DNA of 64,000 bases from Candidatus Coatesiibacteriota bacterium (GCA_030602715.1 JAUVZD010000008.1:1-64000), one strand, 5' to 3'. Numbered from the stretch's first letter, positions 31,895 to 40,208 are shown. A program made the numbers and translations. The notes: generated by a model not told the origin, from the sequence alone.

Positions 31895-34552
31895 ATGGTA
31901 TCTTCAACCACTAGTAATAAGTATTGTAGTTCTACTGACCTCACTAATGAGGCGAGCGTCGAAGCGTTTTTTGTACTTCGGCTTTTATCCGATTTAGGAT
32001 ATGAAGACGCCGAAATCAAAACTAAGGAAGCTATAGGGACTCTTAGCGTACCGAGGGGCCGGGATAAGGAATTATATAAGCCGGACTTCCTGATGGTGTG
32101 CTACGAAAAGCCCCGTTGGTTAATCGACGCCAAGTCAACCAAAGAACGTATTGAAAACTATACCTATCAATGCGCCGGGTATTCTCTTGAAATTAATAAA
32201 AAATATGAAGACCGACCTCTTCGTTATTATATGCTTACGAACGGACTCTTAACCCGAGTTTATGTTTGGGACCAAGAAGAAGCAGTTTTATCTTTGCGAT
32301 TCAAGGATTTCGTTGATGGTAACTCAAAATATGAAGCGATAAAAAAACTCCTACTCGCCAATAACGCTCGTAATGGGTGGACAATTACGCCAAGTACCCG
32401 TATTAAGGTGATTGCTTTAAAACGTCCGGCAATGGATGTGGTCAAACGTGCTTTCCTGCGTTGTCATAGGATTATTTGGAAAGCAGAGAAAATGAGTCCG
32501 CAAGCGGCTTTTGAGGAATTCGCTAAAATTCTATTTGTAAAATTATGGGAAGACCGACGACTTCGGGATGATTCCGCGTTAATGGCTATGATTAGTAAAG
32601 GCGAACCTTTGCCTATCGATAAAGTAAGGTTTACTAAACATTGGATTAAGGAGCAGGAGGCGAATAATACGAACCCCTTAGATACGTTACTCTTTAAGCA
32701 ATTAGTAGATTCGTTAGAGCGCGAGATTAATTTAAAGAAGAGGAAAAGGATATTTGAGCCGAACGAAAAGCTAAACGTATCACCGGGAACCGTACGCCGC
32801 GTCGTTAAGGAATTAGAAGGTTATTACCTATTCGGTATCGACGAGGATTTAAACGGGAGGATGTTTGAGGCTTTTCTCACCGCGACTATGCGTGGCAAAG
32901 AATTAGGGCAATATTTCACCCCGCGAAGCATTGTAAAATTGATGACGAAACTGGCGAAGCTCAAAGCACAACCGGGGGCAAACAATATTGAGAATGTTAT
33001 CGATGCTTGTTGTGGAACGGGAGGGTTTTTAATAGAAGCACTAACCGAAATGCGGCGCCAATTGTGGGATAACCAGTCGCTCTCAAATACTCAAAGGGAA
33101 GAACTACTTGATGTAGTTTCCAATAAAGCTATACTTGGAATCGATGTGGGCCGTGGTCCAGTAATTGCGCGTATAGCGCGGTTAAATATGTATCTTCACG
33201 GTGATGGTGGTAACAAGGTATATATGACAGACGCGCTTAAAGACCCACCGGAACCATCCCCAGCCGATTCGATTGAAGTGAAGGGAGAGGTCGAAGAACT
33301 ACGCGGCCTTTTAGCTAACGGTTTAAGATTTGATGCGGCGTTAACGAATCCACCGTTTTCGATGGATTACTCTTCTGACGACCCAGAAGAAAAGGTAATT
33401 CTTGATACATATGATTTGACTACCTATGGGGGGAAACGCAAGAATTCCTTGAGGTCGTCCGTTCTTTTTATAGAACGCTATTACGATTTACTGCGTCCGG
33501 GTGGTCGTCTTCTTACTGTTATCGATGACAGTATCCTTGCCGGTAAACCCTTTCCGTTTGTTCGTGATTTTATTAGGGAACGATTTATTATAAAGGCAAT
33601 AATTAGCTTGCACGGGGATGCTTTTCGTCGTTCGGGATCGAGGGCGAAAACATCTATTCTTTATTTAATAAAGAAAAACGACCCTTCTGAAGTACAACCA
33701 AGTTGTTTCGTTTATGAAACCCAATATGTTGGCCGTGATGACGTTCCTACTAAAACGAGGATTAGCAATGCCGAGAAAGCGAGGAGTCTCGCTGGCAATG
33801 AAATAAACGAGATAACTACATCTTTTGATTCTTTTCTTCGGGGCGAAGCTGGGCCTTGGTTGGTTCCCGCCTCTTCTTTAACCGAAAGACTCGATGCTAA
33901 ACACCTTCGTCCCTGGTCTGTATCGGAACTCGAAAAGGATTGGGAAGCTCACGGTATACCTTCAGATATTATTGGGAATCTATTTGACCCAATTGAAGAA
34001 GAAGTATCACTCGAACCAGATACGAGATATACGTTTCTTCGTATTACTTATGAAGGACGACCCGAACGCGGTGATACAGCTTTAGGTAAAGAAGTGTCTT
34101 ACCAAAAGATGTATAGGGCGAGGGTTGGAGATATTGTTATCAGTACTATTAATGCTGTGCATAAGGCGATTTGCGTAATGCCAGAAGTATTGGATGACCT
34201 TTTAATTTCACCGGCATTTATCGTACTACGGCTAAAGGATTCTAAAGTCGGCGATATAGACCCAGCGTACGTATGGTCGGTTCTTCGTACCCCTGCAATC
34301 GTGGCAGAATGGTTGTCTCATACGACCGGATTCGGGCGACATTATGTTGATTGGAATATTATCCGTGACCAACGTATTCCGCTACTTCTTGCGGATAAAC
34401 AGCTGGCTATCGGGAATATGATTCGTGAATTATTCCGATACGAGCAAGAAATATCTGTGAAGAAAGACGCGGCGGAGGATATGTTAGCTGGTCTTGGTTT
34501 AAATGATAGTCGCGCCAAAGACCGCCTTGCCAAAGCTAAACCTCCGCAATAA
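31895..34552 (+). CDS. Single-chain restriction-modification protein: HsdR_N-like nuclease + N-6 adenine methylase + specificity domain (type IIG-like)
   Basis: 885 residues. Residues 20-150 are an HsdR_N-type PD-(D/E)xK nuclease: Asp64 in YKPDFLM and Asp78-Ala-Lys80 in WLIDAKS. Residues about 300-620 are an N-6 DNA methylase: GQYFTPRSIVKLM near 338, SAM motif DACCGTGGFLIEA near 370, catalytic NPPF near 485. Residues about 660-870 are a TRD/HsdS-like half ending in a helix (IRELFRYEQEISVKKDAAEDML). There is no helicase, no separate HsdS and no HsdM partner, so it is a self-contained cut-and-methylate enzyme like type IIG. The gene is visibly AT-richer, with codon use (many CGT, TTA, AAT) unlike its neighbours, suggesting recent transfer. 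Strong AAGGAGG site. Confidence 0.88.
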   Translation: MVSSTTSNKYCSSTDLTNEASVEAFFVLRLLSDLGYEDAEIKTKEAIGTLSVPRGRDKELYKPDFLMVCYEKPRWLIDAKSTKERIENYTYQCAGYSLEINKKYEDRPLRYYMLTNGLLTRVYVWDQEEAVLSLRFKDFVDGNSKYEAIKKLLLANNARNGWTITPSTRIKVIALKRPAMDVVKRAFLRCHRIIWKAEKMSPQAAFEEFAKILFVKLWEDRRLRDDSALMAMISKGEPLPIDKVRFTKHWIKEQEANNTNPLDTLLFKQLVDSLEREINLKKRKRIFEPNEKLNVSPGTVRRVVKELEGYYLFGIDEDLNGRMFEAFLTATMRGKELGQYFTPRSIVKLMTKLAKLKAQPGANNIENVIDACCGTGGFLIEALTEMRRQLWDNQSLSNTQREELLDVVSNKAILGIDVGRGPVIARIARLNMYLHGDGGNKVYMTDALKDPPEPSPADSIEVKGEVEELRGLLANGLRFDAALTNPPFSMDYSSDDPEEKVILDTYDLTTYGGKRKNSLRSSVLFIERYYDLLRPGGRLLTVIDDSILAGKPFPFVRDFIRERFIIKAIISLHGDAFRRSGSRAKTSILYLIKKNDPSEVQPSCFVYETQYVGRDDVPTKTRISNAEKARSLAGNEINEITTSFDSFLRGEAGPWLVPASSLTERLDAKHLRPWSVSELEKDWEAHGIPSDIIGNLFDPIEEEVSLEPDTRYTFLRITYEGRPERGDTALGKEVSYQKMYRARVGDIVISTINAVHKAICVMPEVLDDLLISPAFIVLRLKDSKVGDIDPAYVWSVLRTPAIVAEWLSHTTGFGRHYVDWNIIRDQRIPLLLADKQLAIGNMIRELFRYEQEISVKKDAAEDMLAGLGLNDSRAKDRLAKAKPPQ

Positions 34553-34712
34553 ACCAAAGCCTAAAATAAATAAGAAAGCTAAGAAACCCCATCCCCGCAA
34601 ATACGAAAAACCCATCTCGCTTTATTCCTTACCGTTGTACGAGGTGTTAAAGGCCGCACTCGCGGGGAAACGCAAAGGCGCGAAACCGTCCCGTGGTTTG
34701 CGAAAGGCATAG
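34503..34712 (+). CDS. Small basic protein overlapping the restriction gene end
   Basis: 69 residues, overlapping the 3' end of the restriction gene by 50 bp in another frame. Residues 1-35 are Lys/Pro/Asn-rich; the end holds EKPISLYSLPLYEVLKAALAGK. The pattern P-(I/V)-S-L-x-P/S-L-x-(F/Y)-x-E-x-L-x-x-L-L is one I recall from small uncharacterised proteins in diverse bacteria, which argues it is real. It shares the AT-rich island and may be a companion (regulator or inhibitor) of the enzyme. The exact start is uncertain: an in-frame TTG at 34527 is possible. Confidence 0.5.
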   Translation: MIVAPKTALPKLNLRNKPKPKINKKAKKPHPRKYEKPISLYSLPLYEVLKAALAGKRKGAKPSRGLRKA

Positions 34713-34749
34713 TTCCCTAGGGTTATACTTTACTATCTCCTATGGGAAC
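34712..34749 (+). repeat. Inverted repeat at the right end of the restriction island
   Basis: GTTCCC-TAGG (34712-34721) pairs with CCTA-T-GGGAAC (34739-34749) with one bulge. It immediately follows the small basic ORF. Confidence 0.45.
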
Positions 34750-34760
34750 TTTAATCCCCA

Positions 34761-34787
34761 GGGAGCCTTTGGCTCTCATTTCTTATT
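34761..34787 (+). terminator. Probable terminator of the restriction operon
   Basis: GGGAGCC (34761-34767) and GGCTCTC (34771-34777) with a TTT loop, followed by ATTTCTTATT. Confidence 0.5.
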
Positions 34788-34814
34788 GCTGTTGACCTCT
34801 GATGATGATATACT
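34786..34814 (+). promoter_or_regulatory. Sigma70-like promoter for 34840-35394
   Basis: TTGCTG (34786-34791), 17 bp, TATACT (34809-34814). Confidence 0.5.
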
Positions 34815-34839
34815 CGCCCCGTTCAGAAAGGAGACAACG

Positions 34840-35394
34840 ATGGCTGAAAGAAGGGGCTATTTTTACTCAATAGCAATAATCATCAGCCTTTTATTCACAG
34901 TTCAGGCTTGGGCGCAGATGAACGCTGTTGAGAGTGAGGGGTTTCGTATTCCCCTTGATGTAGAGGCTGGGGCAACGGGTGATCTCGGTTTCTCCCCGCT
35001 GACCGCAGAGGAGATAACCAGAGTGTTTGATGATAATGAAATGGTCTATACCCAGGTCTCGTCCAACGCCTGGGTTCTACCCTACACCAGCAGTAATATG
35101 GAGAACCTGGAGGTTGCCCTCATCCTCAATCCGGACTGGGTGGTGTTCTCCACGACCATCCTTACCCTGCCGGAAAAGGTCAAAGAGAAGGACGTCTATC
35201 GTGACCTATTGGAGTATAACTTCCAGGTCAATCAGGGGAAGTTCGCCATAGACGAGGGCAAAATCTATTTTCTCATAGAGGTCCCCATCCGCCTCTGCGA
35301 TGTGCAGGAACTGTTGGACAATCTCAGCGCCAGCGCCCAGGTAGCCGACGGTATGTATCCGGTGCTTTTGGAAAGTCTGGACCTGGAGGATTGA
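34840..35394 (+). CDS. Exported YbjN/CesT-like protein
   Basis: 184 residues. A signal peptide (residues 1-25, ...VQAWAQ) is followed by a fold with LTAEEITRVFDDNEMVYTQ, WVLPYTSSNMENLEVALILNPDWVVFSTTIL, and the helix-strand DVYRDLLEYNFQVNQGKFAIDEGKIYFLIEVPI. This alpha/beta pattern (short helix, meander of strands, 'LLEYNFQVNQGKFAID') is typical of YbjN/type III chaperone-like proteins, here exported to the periplasm. Role unknown. ATG 34840 is preceded by AAAGGAG. Confidence 0.75.
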   Translation: MAERRGYFYSIAIIISLLFTVQAWAQMNAVESEGFRIPLDVEAGATGDLGFSPLTAEEITRVFDDNEMVYTQVSSNAWVLPYTSSNMENLEVALILNPDWVVFSTTILTLPEKVKEKDVYRDLLEYNFQVNQGKFAIDEGKIYFLIEVPIRLCDVQELLDNLSASAQVADGMYPVLLESLDLED

Positions 35395-35423
35395 TATAAC
35401 CTGAAAAAACCCTGATTTATATG

Positions 35424-35458
35424 TTTTACAGCGGGGTTGCAAAAACCCCGCTGTAAAA
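35424..35458 (+). terminator. Perfect 15-bp hairpin after the YbjN-like gene
   Basis: TTTTACAGCGGGGTT (35424-35438) and AACCCCGCTGTAAAA (35444-35458), loop of 5. The T-tract is part of the stem rather than a tail, so terminator activity is less certain. Confidence 0.55.
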
Positions 35459-35491
35459 ATGCATATCCATTTTACTTACATCAAACAAAGA

Positions 35492-35519
35492 AAAGCCGAG
35501 GGTTCTCCCCCGGCTTTCC
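35492..35519 (+). terminator. Second hairpin, possible terminator
   Basis: AAAGCCG (35492-35498) and CGGCTTT (35511-35517) with GGG/CCC pairs inside, about 35 bp after the preceding hairpin. Confidence 0.45.
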
Positions 35520-35592
35520 TCAAAGCTCTTTCCTGAAGGGAGAGGTGATAGTTTTGGTCTACAGGGGATTCCACCGATTGGAGAGTATTGGG

Positions 35593-35622
35593 TTGCCTTG
35601 GGGGGGATTTTTGTTATATAAT
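35593..35622 (+). promoter_or_regulatory. Sigma70-like promoter of the surface-protein operon
   Basis: TTGCCT (35593-35598), 18 bp, TATAAT (35617-35622), 37 bp upstream of the ATG at 35659. Confidence 0.55.
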
Positions 35623-35658
35623 GGCTTTAAGATGATGAGTGGATTTGGAGGGTAAATT

Positions 35659-36387
35659 ATGCCAGGTTACCGTTGGATTATCGGTCTTTTTGCGGTGGTT
35701 TTATCGCTTGTCCTTTTTGCGGAAGGGGCTTTCGCCAAACGTAAGGAGGAGGAACCCCCGAAGGACTCCAGAGTAATTGCCCACATACAATTTGGGGTAA
35801 ACTATGGACTTTCGTCGCCGGATATGGTGGATACTATTAATGACACCGCAATAAATACGCTGAACTCTGAGGACCGCTTGGGCGATTTCGGCTTGGGGTT
35901 TAGCTTCGGCTTGGATATCCTATTCAACGCGAAGGGACCGTTATGGCTCGGTGGGGGGCTGGGAATCAATACCGCCAAAACCCACCAGAAATTCAAGTAT
36001 TATGACGCTATTGGTAACTTCTACAATGAGTATTATGGGATAAGCCTTACCGTTGGGTCGCTTGACGGCTTGGCTATGTTTCGTTTCAACACCAGGGGGA
36101 GTTTCTCGCCATATCTTTTCGCAGGTGGCGGTATCTCCCTTACAGTGATGAATTTTGATAACTATATGGTAAATATCTATGGGGGTGAGCACTTCCATCG
36201 GGGTCAAGCCACTAAATACTCCCCTGTCCTGCGGGCTGGTGGAGGTTTTGGTGTTCCCTTCTTCAACCTGGGTCAGTTCTTCACCCAGGTGAGCTACACC
36301 TATCCCGTTGGGGAGTTTGAGGTTTTAGGTTGGGGAGTGAAGCAAGACGCCTGGGCGGTATCTTTCGGATTGGATAGAGCCTTCTGA
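35659..36387 (+). CDS. Outer-membrane beta-barrel protein
   Basis: 242 residues. A signal peptide (ends GAFAK) is followed by a short charged stretch and then regular amphipathic strands: IAHIQFGVNYGLSS, LGFGFSFGLDILFNAKGPLWLGGGLGI, FRFNTRGSFSPYLFAGGGI, FTQVSYTYPVGEF, ending WAVSFGLDRAF with the terminal Phe required by the BAM complex. About eight strands, like OmpX/OmpW-sized barrels. First gene of a four-gene surface operon. Function unknown. Confidence 0.8.
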   Translation: MPGYRWIIGLFAVVLSLVLFAEGAFAKRKEEEPPKDSRVIAHIQFGVNYGLSSPDMVDTINDTAINTLNSEDRLGDFGLGFSFGLDILFNAKGPLWLGGGLGINTAKTHQKFKYYDAIGNFYNEYYGISLTVGSLDGLAMFRFNTRGSFSPYLFAGGGISLTVMNFDNYMVNIYGGEHFHRGQATKYSPVLRAGGGFGVPFFNLGQFFTQVSYTYPVGEFEVLGWGVKQDAWAVSFGLDRAF

Positions 36388-36399
36388 AGGGGACCGTGG

Positions 36400-36522
36400 A
36401 TGAAGGTTCAGGAATTAACTATGAGCCGAAGTTTAAGAACCATGGCTTTATCCTTGACGGGGTTGGGTTTCTGTGCTACTTTCTGTGGAAATAATTCGCT
36501 GGGGGAAAGGAGTCTTAATTGA
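36400..36522 (+). CDS. Possible 40-residue membrane/secreted peptide coupled to the downstream lipoprotein
   Basis: ATG 36400 has AAGGGG 7 bp upstream. The frame encodes a basic start (MSRSLR after an internal Met), a hydrophobic core (MALSLTGLGFCATF) and a polar end with two Cys. Its TGA (36520-36522) overlaps the TTG start of the lipoprotein gene (TTGA), a classic coupling arrangement. No family recognised. Confidence 0.45.
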   Translation: MKVQELTMSRSLRTMALSLTGLGFCATFCGNNSLGERSLN

Positions 36523-37811
36523 GAAGGATTGTAATCCTCGCTTGGGTAGCATTCGCCTTGCTACTTGCTTCGTGTTCCAGTAACGACGATTCTCCCATAG
36601 GATTTGACTGGGTGGGTTGGGACTCCCCGGTATATACCGTAATTCTATACCCCGATGCATCCTGGCAGGATACTTACTTTGACTGTTATGTCAACACCGG
36701 ACGTTCTCTGCGCCTGCTGGTGGGTCGCTTTGACCACTATCTATATCGCTCGTTGATTATGTTCCGTCCCCAGGATTTGGAATTCGGTTCCGCCAACGAC
36801 ATCACCTGCGCCAAGATCAGCTTCGCCATGGAGAGAGAGGTGGGGTTGCTCAACGATGCGGTTTATAACCAGGGGAGTCTGGAGATAGAGGTCGCCCCGC
36901 TCTATGTGGATTGGCTGGAGGACGCCGCCAGTTGGTATCACGCCGACCATTACACCCCCTGGGATGGGGGGATATTCGGTCCGCCGCAGGGAATCGCTCT
37001 TGCCGGCGAAGCCACCGAGGAGATTACCTATGTAGATATTGAGATTACCGACATGTGCCGGGATTGGGTTGCCGACCCTAACTCCAATCATGGGGTCATC
37101 GTCATGGCTCGGGATGAGAGCCGGGAGGTGGTCAAGGAATTTTATTCCCTGGATATCCTCACCCGTGAGGGAGTTCCCAAGTTGATAATAGAGTATCAGG
37201 AGGATGGGGAGAAGAAGAAGGTCAGTATTCCCCCGGCAATAGATTGTTTCATCACCACCTCGGATGAGCGCTTTTTTGACGACGATATACCCGGATACAA
37301 CGAGGAAATTATGGTCGGTGGTTTCAACGGTTATTCCTACCGGGCGATGATGTATTTTGATTTGAGCCAGGAAACCACTTTCATCCCCAGGGACGCCACC
37401 ATCGTCCTGGCGGAGCTCAAGCTCTATTATAAACCCGGCTCCAAAGCGGATGAGTCACTCATCCGAGCCTATGTGCTGGATCAGGCCTTTGATGAGTCTA
37501 TGAACCGGGGGACTTTGGCTTCTCTGCAATTCAATACCTCAACCTCCTACGGAGAGATGGATATTGAAGGCGCTCCTGAGGGATTTCTGGGCATCTTCAT
37601 AAATCAGATGGTTCAGGGCTGGATAAGCGGTTCCTTAAATAACTACGGGCTGCTGTTGATGGCGGATGGGGAATATCTGGATTCCACCTGTCACATTGAA
37701 TTCTCAAGCACCGACAATTCCAACCCATCTTACTGGCCTTATCTGTTGGTCAAGTTCACCCTGCCCCCCGGTTATCCCCCCGATTGGATGATGGCTAATG
37801 ACTCTCTCTAG
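36519..37811 (+). CDS. DNRLRE/CBM96-like surface lipoprotein
   Basis: 430 residues. The lipoprotein signal MRRIVILAWVAFALLLASC-S has a good lipobox (LASC). Two similar beta-sandwich halves follow: residues 40-240 (ILYPDASWQDTYFDCYVNTG, YRSLIMFRPQDLEFG, WLEDAASWYH, VDIEITDMCRDWV, GVIVMARDES) and 250-430 (FFDDDIPGYNEEIMVGGFNGYSYRAMMYFDLS, INQMVQGWISGSLNNYGLLLMADGE). This is the DNRLRE pattern of cell-surface carbohydrate-binding or adhesion modules. The start is TTG 36519 with AAAGGAG at 6 bp. Overlaps the next gene by 14 bp. Confidence 0.85.
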   Translation: MRRIVILAWVAFALLLASCSSNDDSPIGFDWVGWDSPVYTVILYPDASWQDTYFDCYVNTGRSLRLLVGRFDHYLYRSLIMFRPQDLEFGSANDITCAKISFAMEREVGLLNDAVYNQGSLEIEVAPLYVDWLEDAASWYHADHYTPWDGGIFGPPQGIALAGEATEEITYVDIEITDMCRDWVADPNSNHGVIVMARDESREVVKEFYSLDILTREGVPKLIIEYQEDGEKKKVSIPPAIDCFITTSDERFFDDDIPGYNEEIMVGGFNGYSYRAMMYFDLSQETTFIPRDATIVLAELKLYYKPGSKADESLIRAYVLDQAFDESMNRGTLASLQFNTSTSYGEMDIEGAPEGFLGIFINQMVQGWISGSLNNYGLLLMADGEYLDSTCHIEFSSTDNSNPSYWPYLLVKFTLPPGYPPDWMMANDSL

Positions 37812-39027
37812 GGCGATTGCTCTGAAGCTTGTGGGATTAGCCCTGGTAGCAATTTTAGCTCTGTCGCTCTCCACCGCATCTGCCAACACCTTGCTCAACA
37901 TAGACCAGATGGGTGAGCCTTTTCTCGCCTATGAAGCCCGAGCCATAGCAATGGGCAACGCTTGCATCGCCTTATATGACGGTGCCAATACCTCCTTGCT
38001 CAACCCGGCATGCAGTGCTCAGCTATCCACCACTATGTTCAACGCCACCTATCTCCGTTATCAGACCAGATACTCCCTCTATGGACAGGAGAGCGCAGTG
38101 GTGGAACATAATCTGCCCAATATCTCCTTCACCGCCTTCATTCCTAAAATAGAGTTACCGGTAACCGTGGGACACCGCACCTATTATGATTGGGGCATAA
38201 AGGTGGCCCAGCCCCTGATAGTGGAGGGGGAGGAGGTGGGGGAGGAGTGGTATATCGGTAAGGGCAGTCTTAACTGCTTCTCGGTCGCCAGTGCGCGCAG
38301 TCTTTTGCCCTGGATGAGCCTGGGCTTGCGTCTGGACTACTATTTCGGCGCTCCGAAGGAGGCTTGGATCAAGGATTTTTCAAGTGATTATTATACCGAT
38401 GTGAGGGATGTTCTTGAACACCGGATGCACGGGGCAAGCTTCACCGTCGGCGCGGTGGGCAGTATGGGTATGGGGCTGGATGTGGGCTTCTTCTATCAGC
38501 ACAAAGCCAAGCTGGATGTGGAGGATACCGTAACCAGCAACTTCGGGGTGGTAGCCGAAGATTCTTATACCCTTACCTATCCAGCGAGGATGGGGTTCGG
38601 CATTGCTTATCATTCCTTCCCCTGGCTCACCGCCGCCATAGATGTAATCCACACCCGCTGGAGTGGTTTTGAGAGTGGGAACCAGGAGTTTGATTTTCAG
38701 AGCACCACCGAATTCCACGGGGGGGTGGAGATAGTTCCCAGCCAGAACCCCAAGTCGTTCAAGCTACTGCGACTGCCCTATCGGGCGGGGTTTTATTATA
38801 TTCCCTGGTATGGTGCTGACCCCGGCGGGGGTCGGTATAGCGAGGTCGGTTTTACCTTCGGAATGGGCTATCTTTTTGGGCAGAATGAGAACTCACGGGT
38901 GGATGTAGCCTTTGAGTTCGGTCGGCGAGGCGGAGGTGACCTGGACCTGCAAGAGGATATATTCAGGCTTTACTTCTCGGTCAGTGCCCTGGAGAAGTGG
39001 CTGGGTAAGTTCACCAAGGAAGATTGA
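37798..39027 (+). CDS. Outer-membrane barrel protein, UPF0164/PorV-like
   Basis: 409 residues. The signal peptide ends ASAN, followed by GEPFLAYEARAIAMGNACIALYDGANTSLLNPA, the hallmark of the FadL-like UPF0164/PorV group. Some 14 amphipathic strands follow (YYFGAPKE..., GLDVGFFYQHKAKLDVEDT, GFGIAYHSFPWLTAAIDVI, GGVEIVPS). PorV shuttles substrates in type IX secretion of Bacteroidetes, but related barrels have other roles, so this is only suggestive. It overlaps the DNRLRE gene by 14 bp and closes the operon. Confidence 0.82.
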   Translation: MTLSRAIALKLVGLALVAILALSLSTASANTLLNIDQMGEPFLAYEARAIAMGNACIALYDGANTSLLNPACSAQLSTTMFNATYLRYQTRYSLYGQESAVVEHNLPNISFTAFIPKIELPVTVGHRTYYDWGIKVAQPLIVEGEEVGEEWYIGKGSLNCFSVASARSLLPWMSLGLRLDYYFGAPKEAWIKDFSSDYYTDVRDVLEHRMHGASFTVGAVGSMGMGLDVGFFYQHKAKLDVEDTVTSNFGVVAEDSYTLTYPARMGFGIAYHSFPWLTAAIDVIHTRWSGFESGNQEFDFQSTTEFHGGVEIVPSQNPKSFKLLRLPYRAGFYYIPWYGADPGGGRYSEVGFTFGMGYLFGQNENSRVDVAFEFGRRGGGDLDLQEDIFRLYFSVSALEKWLGKFTKED

Positions 39028-39060
39028 GGGTAATATCTCTGGTTTTAGAGGAAAAAATGC

Positions 39061-39088
39061 TTGATTTTGTGAATTTTTTTGCTATAAT
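39061..39088 (+). promoter_or_regulatory. Sigma70-like promoter of the ferredoxin gene
   Basis: TTGATT (39061-39066), 16 bp, TATAAT (39083-39088). Confidence 0.6.
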
Positions 39089-39160
39089 TCAGCCTAATTT
39101 TGAGCGCAAGTTCTGATTTTTTTTCTTATAAACATTCATGGATTTTTTGGAGGTGTATGA

Positions 39161-39352
39161 ATGGCAGCGAAACCCAAGATTGACCCCGATCTTTGCACCG
39201 GCTGTGTCATCTGTGTGGATACCTGTTCCACCGGTTCATTGGAGATGAATGAGGATGAGACATTAGCGGTTCTTGCCCATCCTGACGATTGCGACTCGTG
39301 CGGCGACTGCGAGGAAGCCTGTCCGGCGGAAGCAATTGAGATGGTTGAGTAG
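39161..39352 (+). CDS. Ferredoxin, 2x[4Fe-4S]
   Basis: 63 residues. Cluster motifs are CTGCVICVDTC (near residues 11-21) and CDSCGDCEEACP near the C terminus. The first motif ends C-S instead of the usual C-P, but the fourth Cys is present. A small cytoplasmic electron carrier. It has a strong promoter and a strong terminator, so it is a separate, probably well expressed unit. Partner enzymes are not adjacent. Confidence 0.95.
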   Translation: MAAKPKIDPDLCTGCVICVDTCSTGSLEMNEDETLAVLAHPDDCDSCGDCEEACPAEAIEMVE

Positions 39353-39370
39353 GAAACAGGAGATATTAGC

Positions 39371-39399
39371 TCCCCCAGAAAATTTCTGGGGGATTTTCC
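39371..39399 (+). terminator. Intrinsic terminator of the ferredoxin gene
   Basis: TCCCCCAGAAA (39371-39381) and TTTCTGGGGGA (39383-39393), followed by TTTTCC. Confidence 0.85.
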
Positions 39400-39468
39400 T
39401 TTTTAAAAGCATGTGGAATATTTATGTATAGCGATATTCCTTCCAGCGGTGAGTGGTGGTGAGCTATT

Positions 39469-39552
39469 ATGGCTCAAAATTACCCTTTGGAAGGGCTCAA
39501 AGGAGGGATTTTTTCCTTCTTTGCGATAGGAAAAAGGGTGGACAAAATCTGA
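39469..39552 (+). CDS. Possible 27-residue peptide ORF
   Basis: ATG 39469 follows GGTGAG and encodes a short peptide with a hydrophobic core (GGIFSFFAIG) and basic end. The stop overlaps the promoter at 39539-39567. Could be accidental. Confidence 0.2.
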   Translation: MAQNYPLEGLKGGIFSFFAIGKRVDKI

Positions 39553-39567
39553 GTTATGTGCTATATT
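39539..39567 (+). promoter_or_regulatory. Sigma70-like promoter of the tagged secreted-protein gene
   Basis: TGGACA (39539-39544), 17 bp, TATATT (39562-39567), 39 bp upstream of the ATG. Confidence 0.55.
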
Positions 39568-39605
39568 CGGTTGTGGAAAATTTGGCGAAAACAAGGGGTT
39601 AGAAA

Positions 39606-40184
39606 ATGAGATTGTTAAGTTTTCCCCTCATTATAGTTATTGCATTTGTCGCTTCGCCCGCCTTTGGTGATGTGGTGGAGCTTTACTGGGATGACGGCAT
39701 CCCCTATGTGCCCCACTTTCATAATCAGGAGGGGGACGGCTGGGGAGTGCGCTTTGAGCCCACCGGTCCGGGTCTGATTTTGCAGGCTAAGATATATGTT
39801 GGCAATCCCCCACCCGAAGATCCGCCCGTCTTTCAGGGTTGTAATATTTCTCTCTACTACGATGACGGGGGCTTCCCCACCGATGAGCCTTTCTGGGGGC
39901 CGGTCTTTTTTGAGACCGAGGCGGGATGGAACTACTTCACCATAAGCACCTATTGTAACGGGAATAATTTCTATGTAGCCTGGATCCAGGTGGGGTATGG
40001 TCCCGACTGCGACGCGGTCTATGCCGATACCTATGACGACAACCACCGCAGTCTCAGGTATCTCAACGGAATATGGGACTACTATGACTTCGGCGGTGAC
40101 CTGTTGATCCGCTGTTTCTACGATTATCCACCCCCTGCGGTTCAGCCCATATCCCTGGGCAAGGTTAAAGCCCTCTTTAACTGA
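39606..40184 (+). CDS. Secreted protein with C-terminal VQPxSLGxxKAL motif
   Basis: 192 residues. A signal peptide (ends SPAFG) is followed by a beta-rich domain with VELYWDDGIPYVPH, GWGVRFEP, ISLYYDDGGFPTDEPFWGP and FYVAWIQVGYGPDCD. No family recognised; it looks like a small extracellular beta-sandwich. The last 14 residues, VQPISLGKVKALFN, nearly match the end of the unrelated secreted protein at 54769-55536 (VQPTSLGQIKALYQ). This suggests a sorting or anchoring tag. Monocistronic, with its own promoter and a hairpin after it. Confidence 0.8.
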   Translation: MRLLSFPLIIVIAFVASPAFGDVVELYWDDGIPYVPHFHNQEGDGWGVRFEPTGPGLILQAKIYVGNPPPEDPPVFQGCNISLYYDDGGFPTDEPFWGPVFFETEAGWNYFTISTYCNGNNFYVAWIQVGYGPDCDAVYADTYDDNHRSLRYLNGIWDYYDFGGDLLIRCFYDYPPPAVQPISLGKVKALFN

Positions 40185-40208
40185 TATACATTCATTAAAA
40201 AAGTAGAA

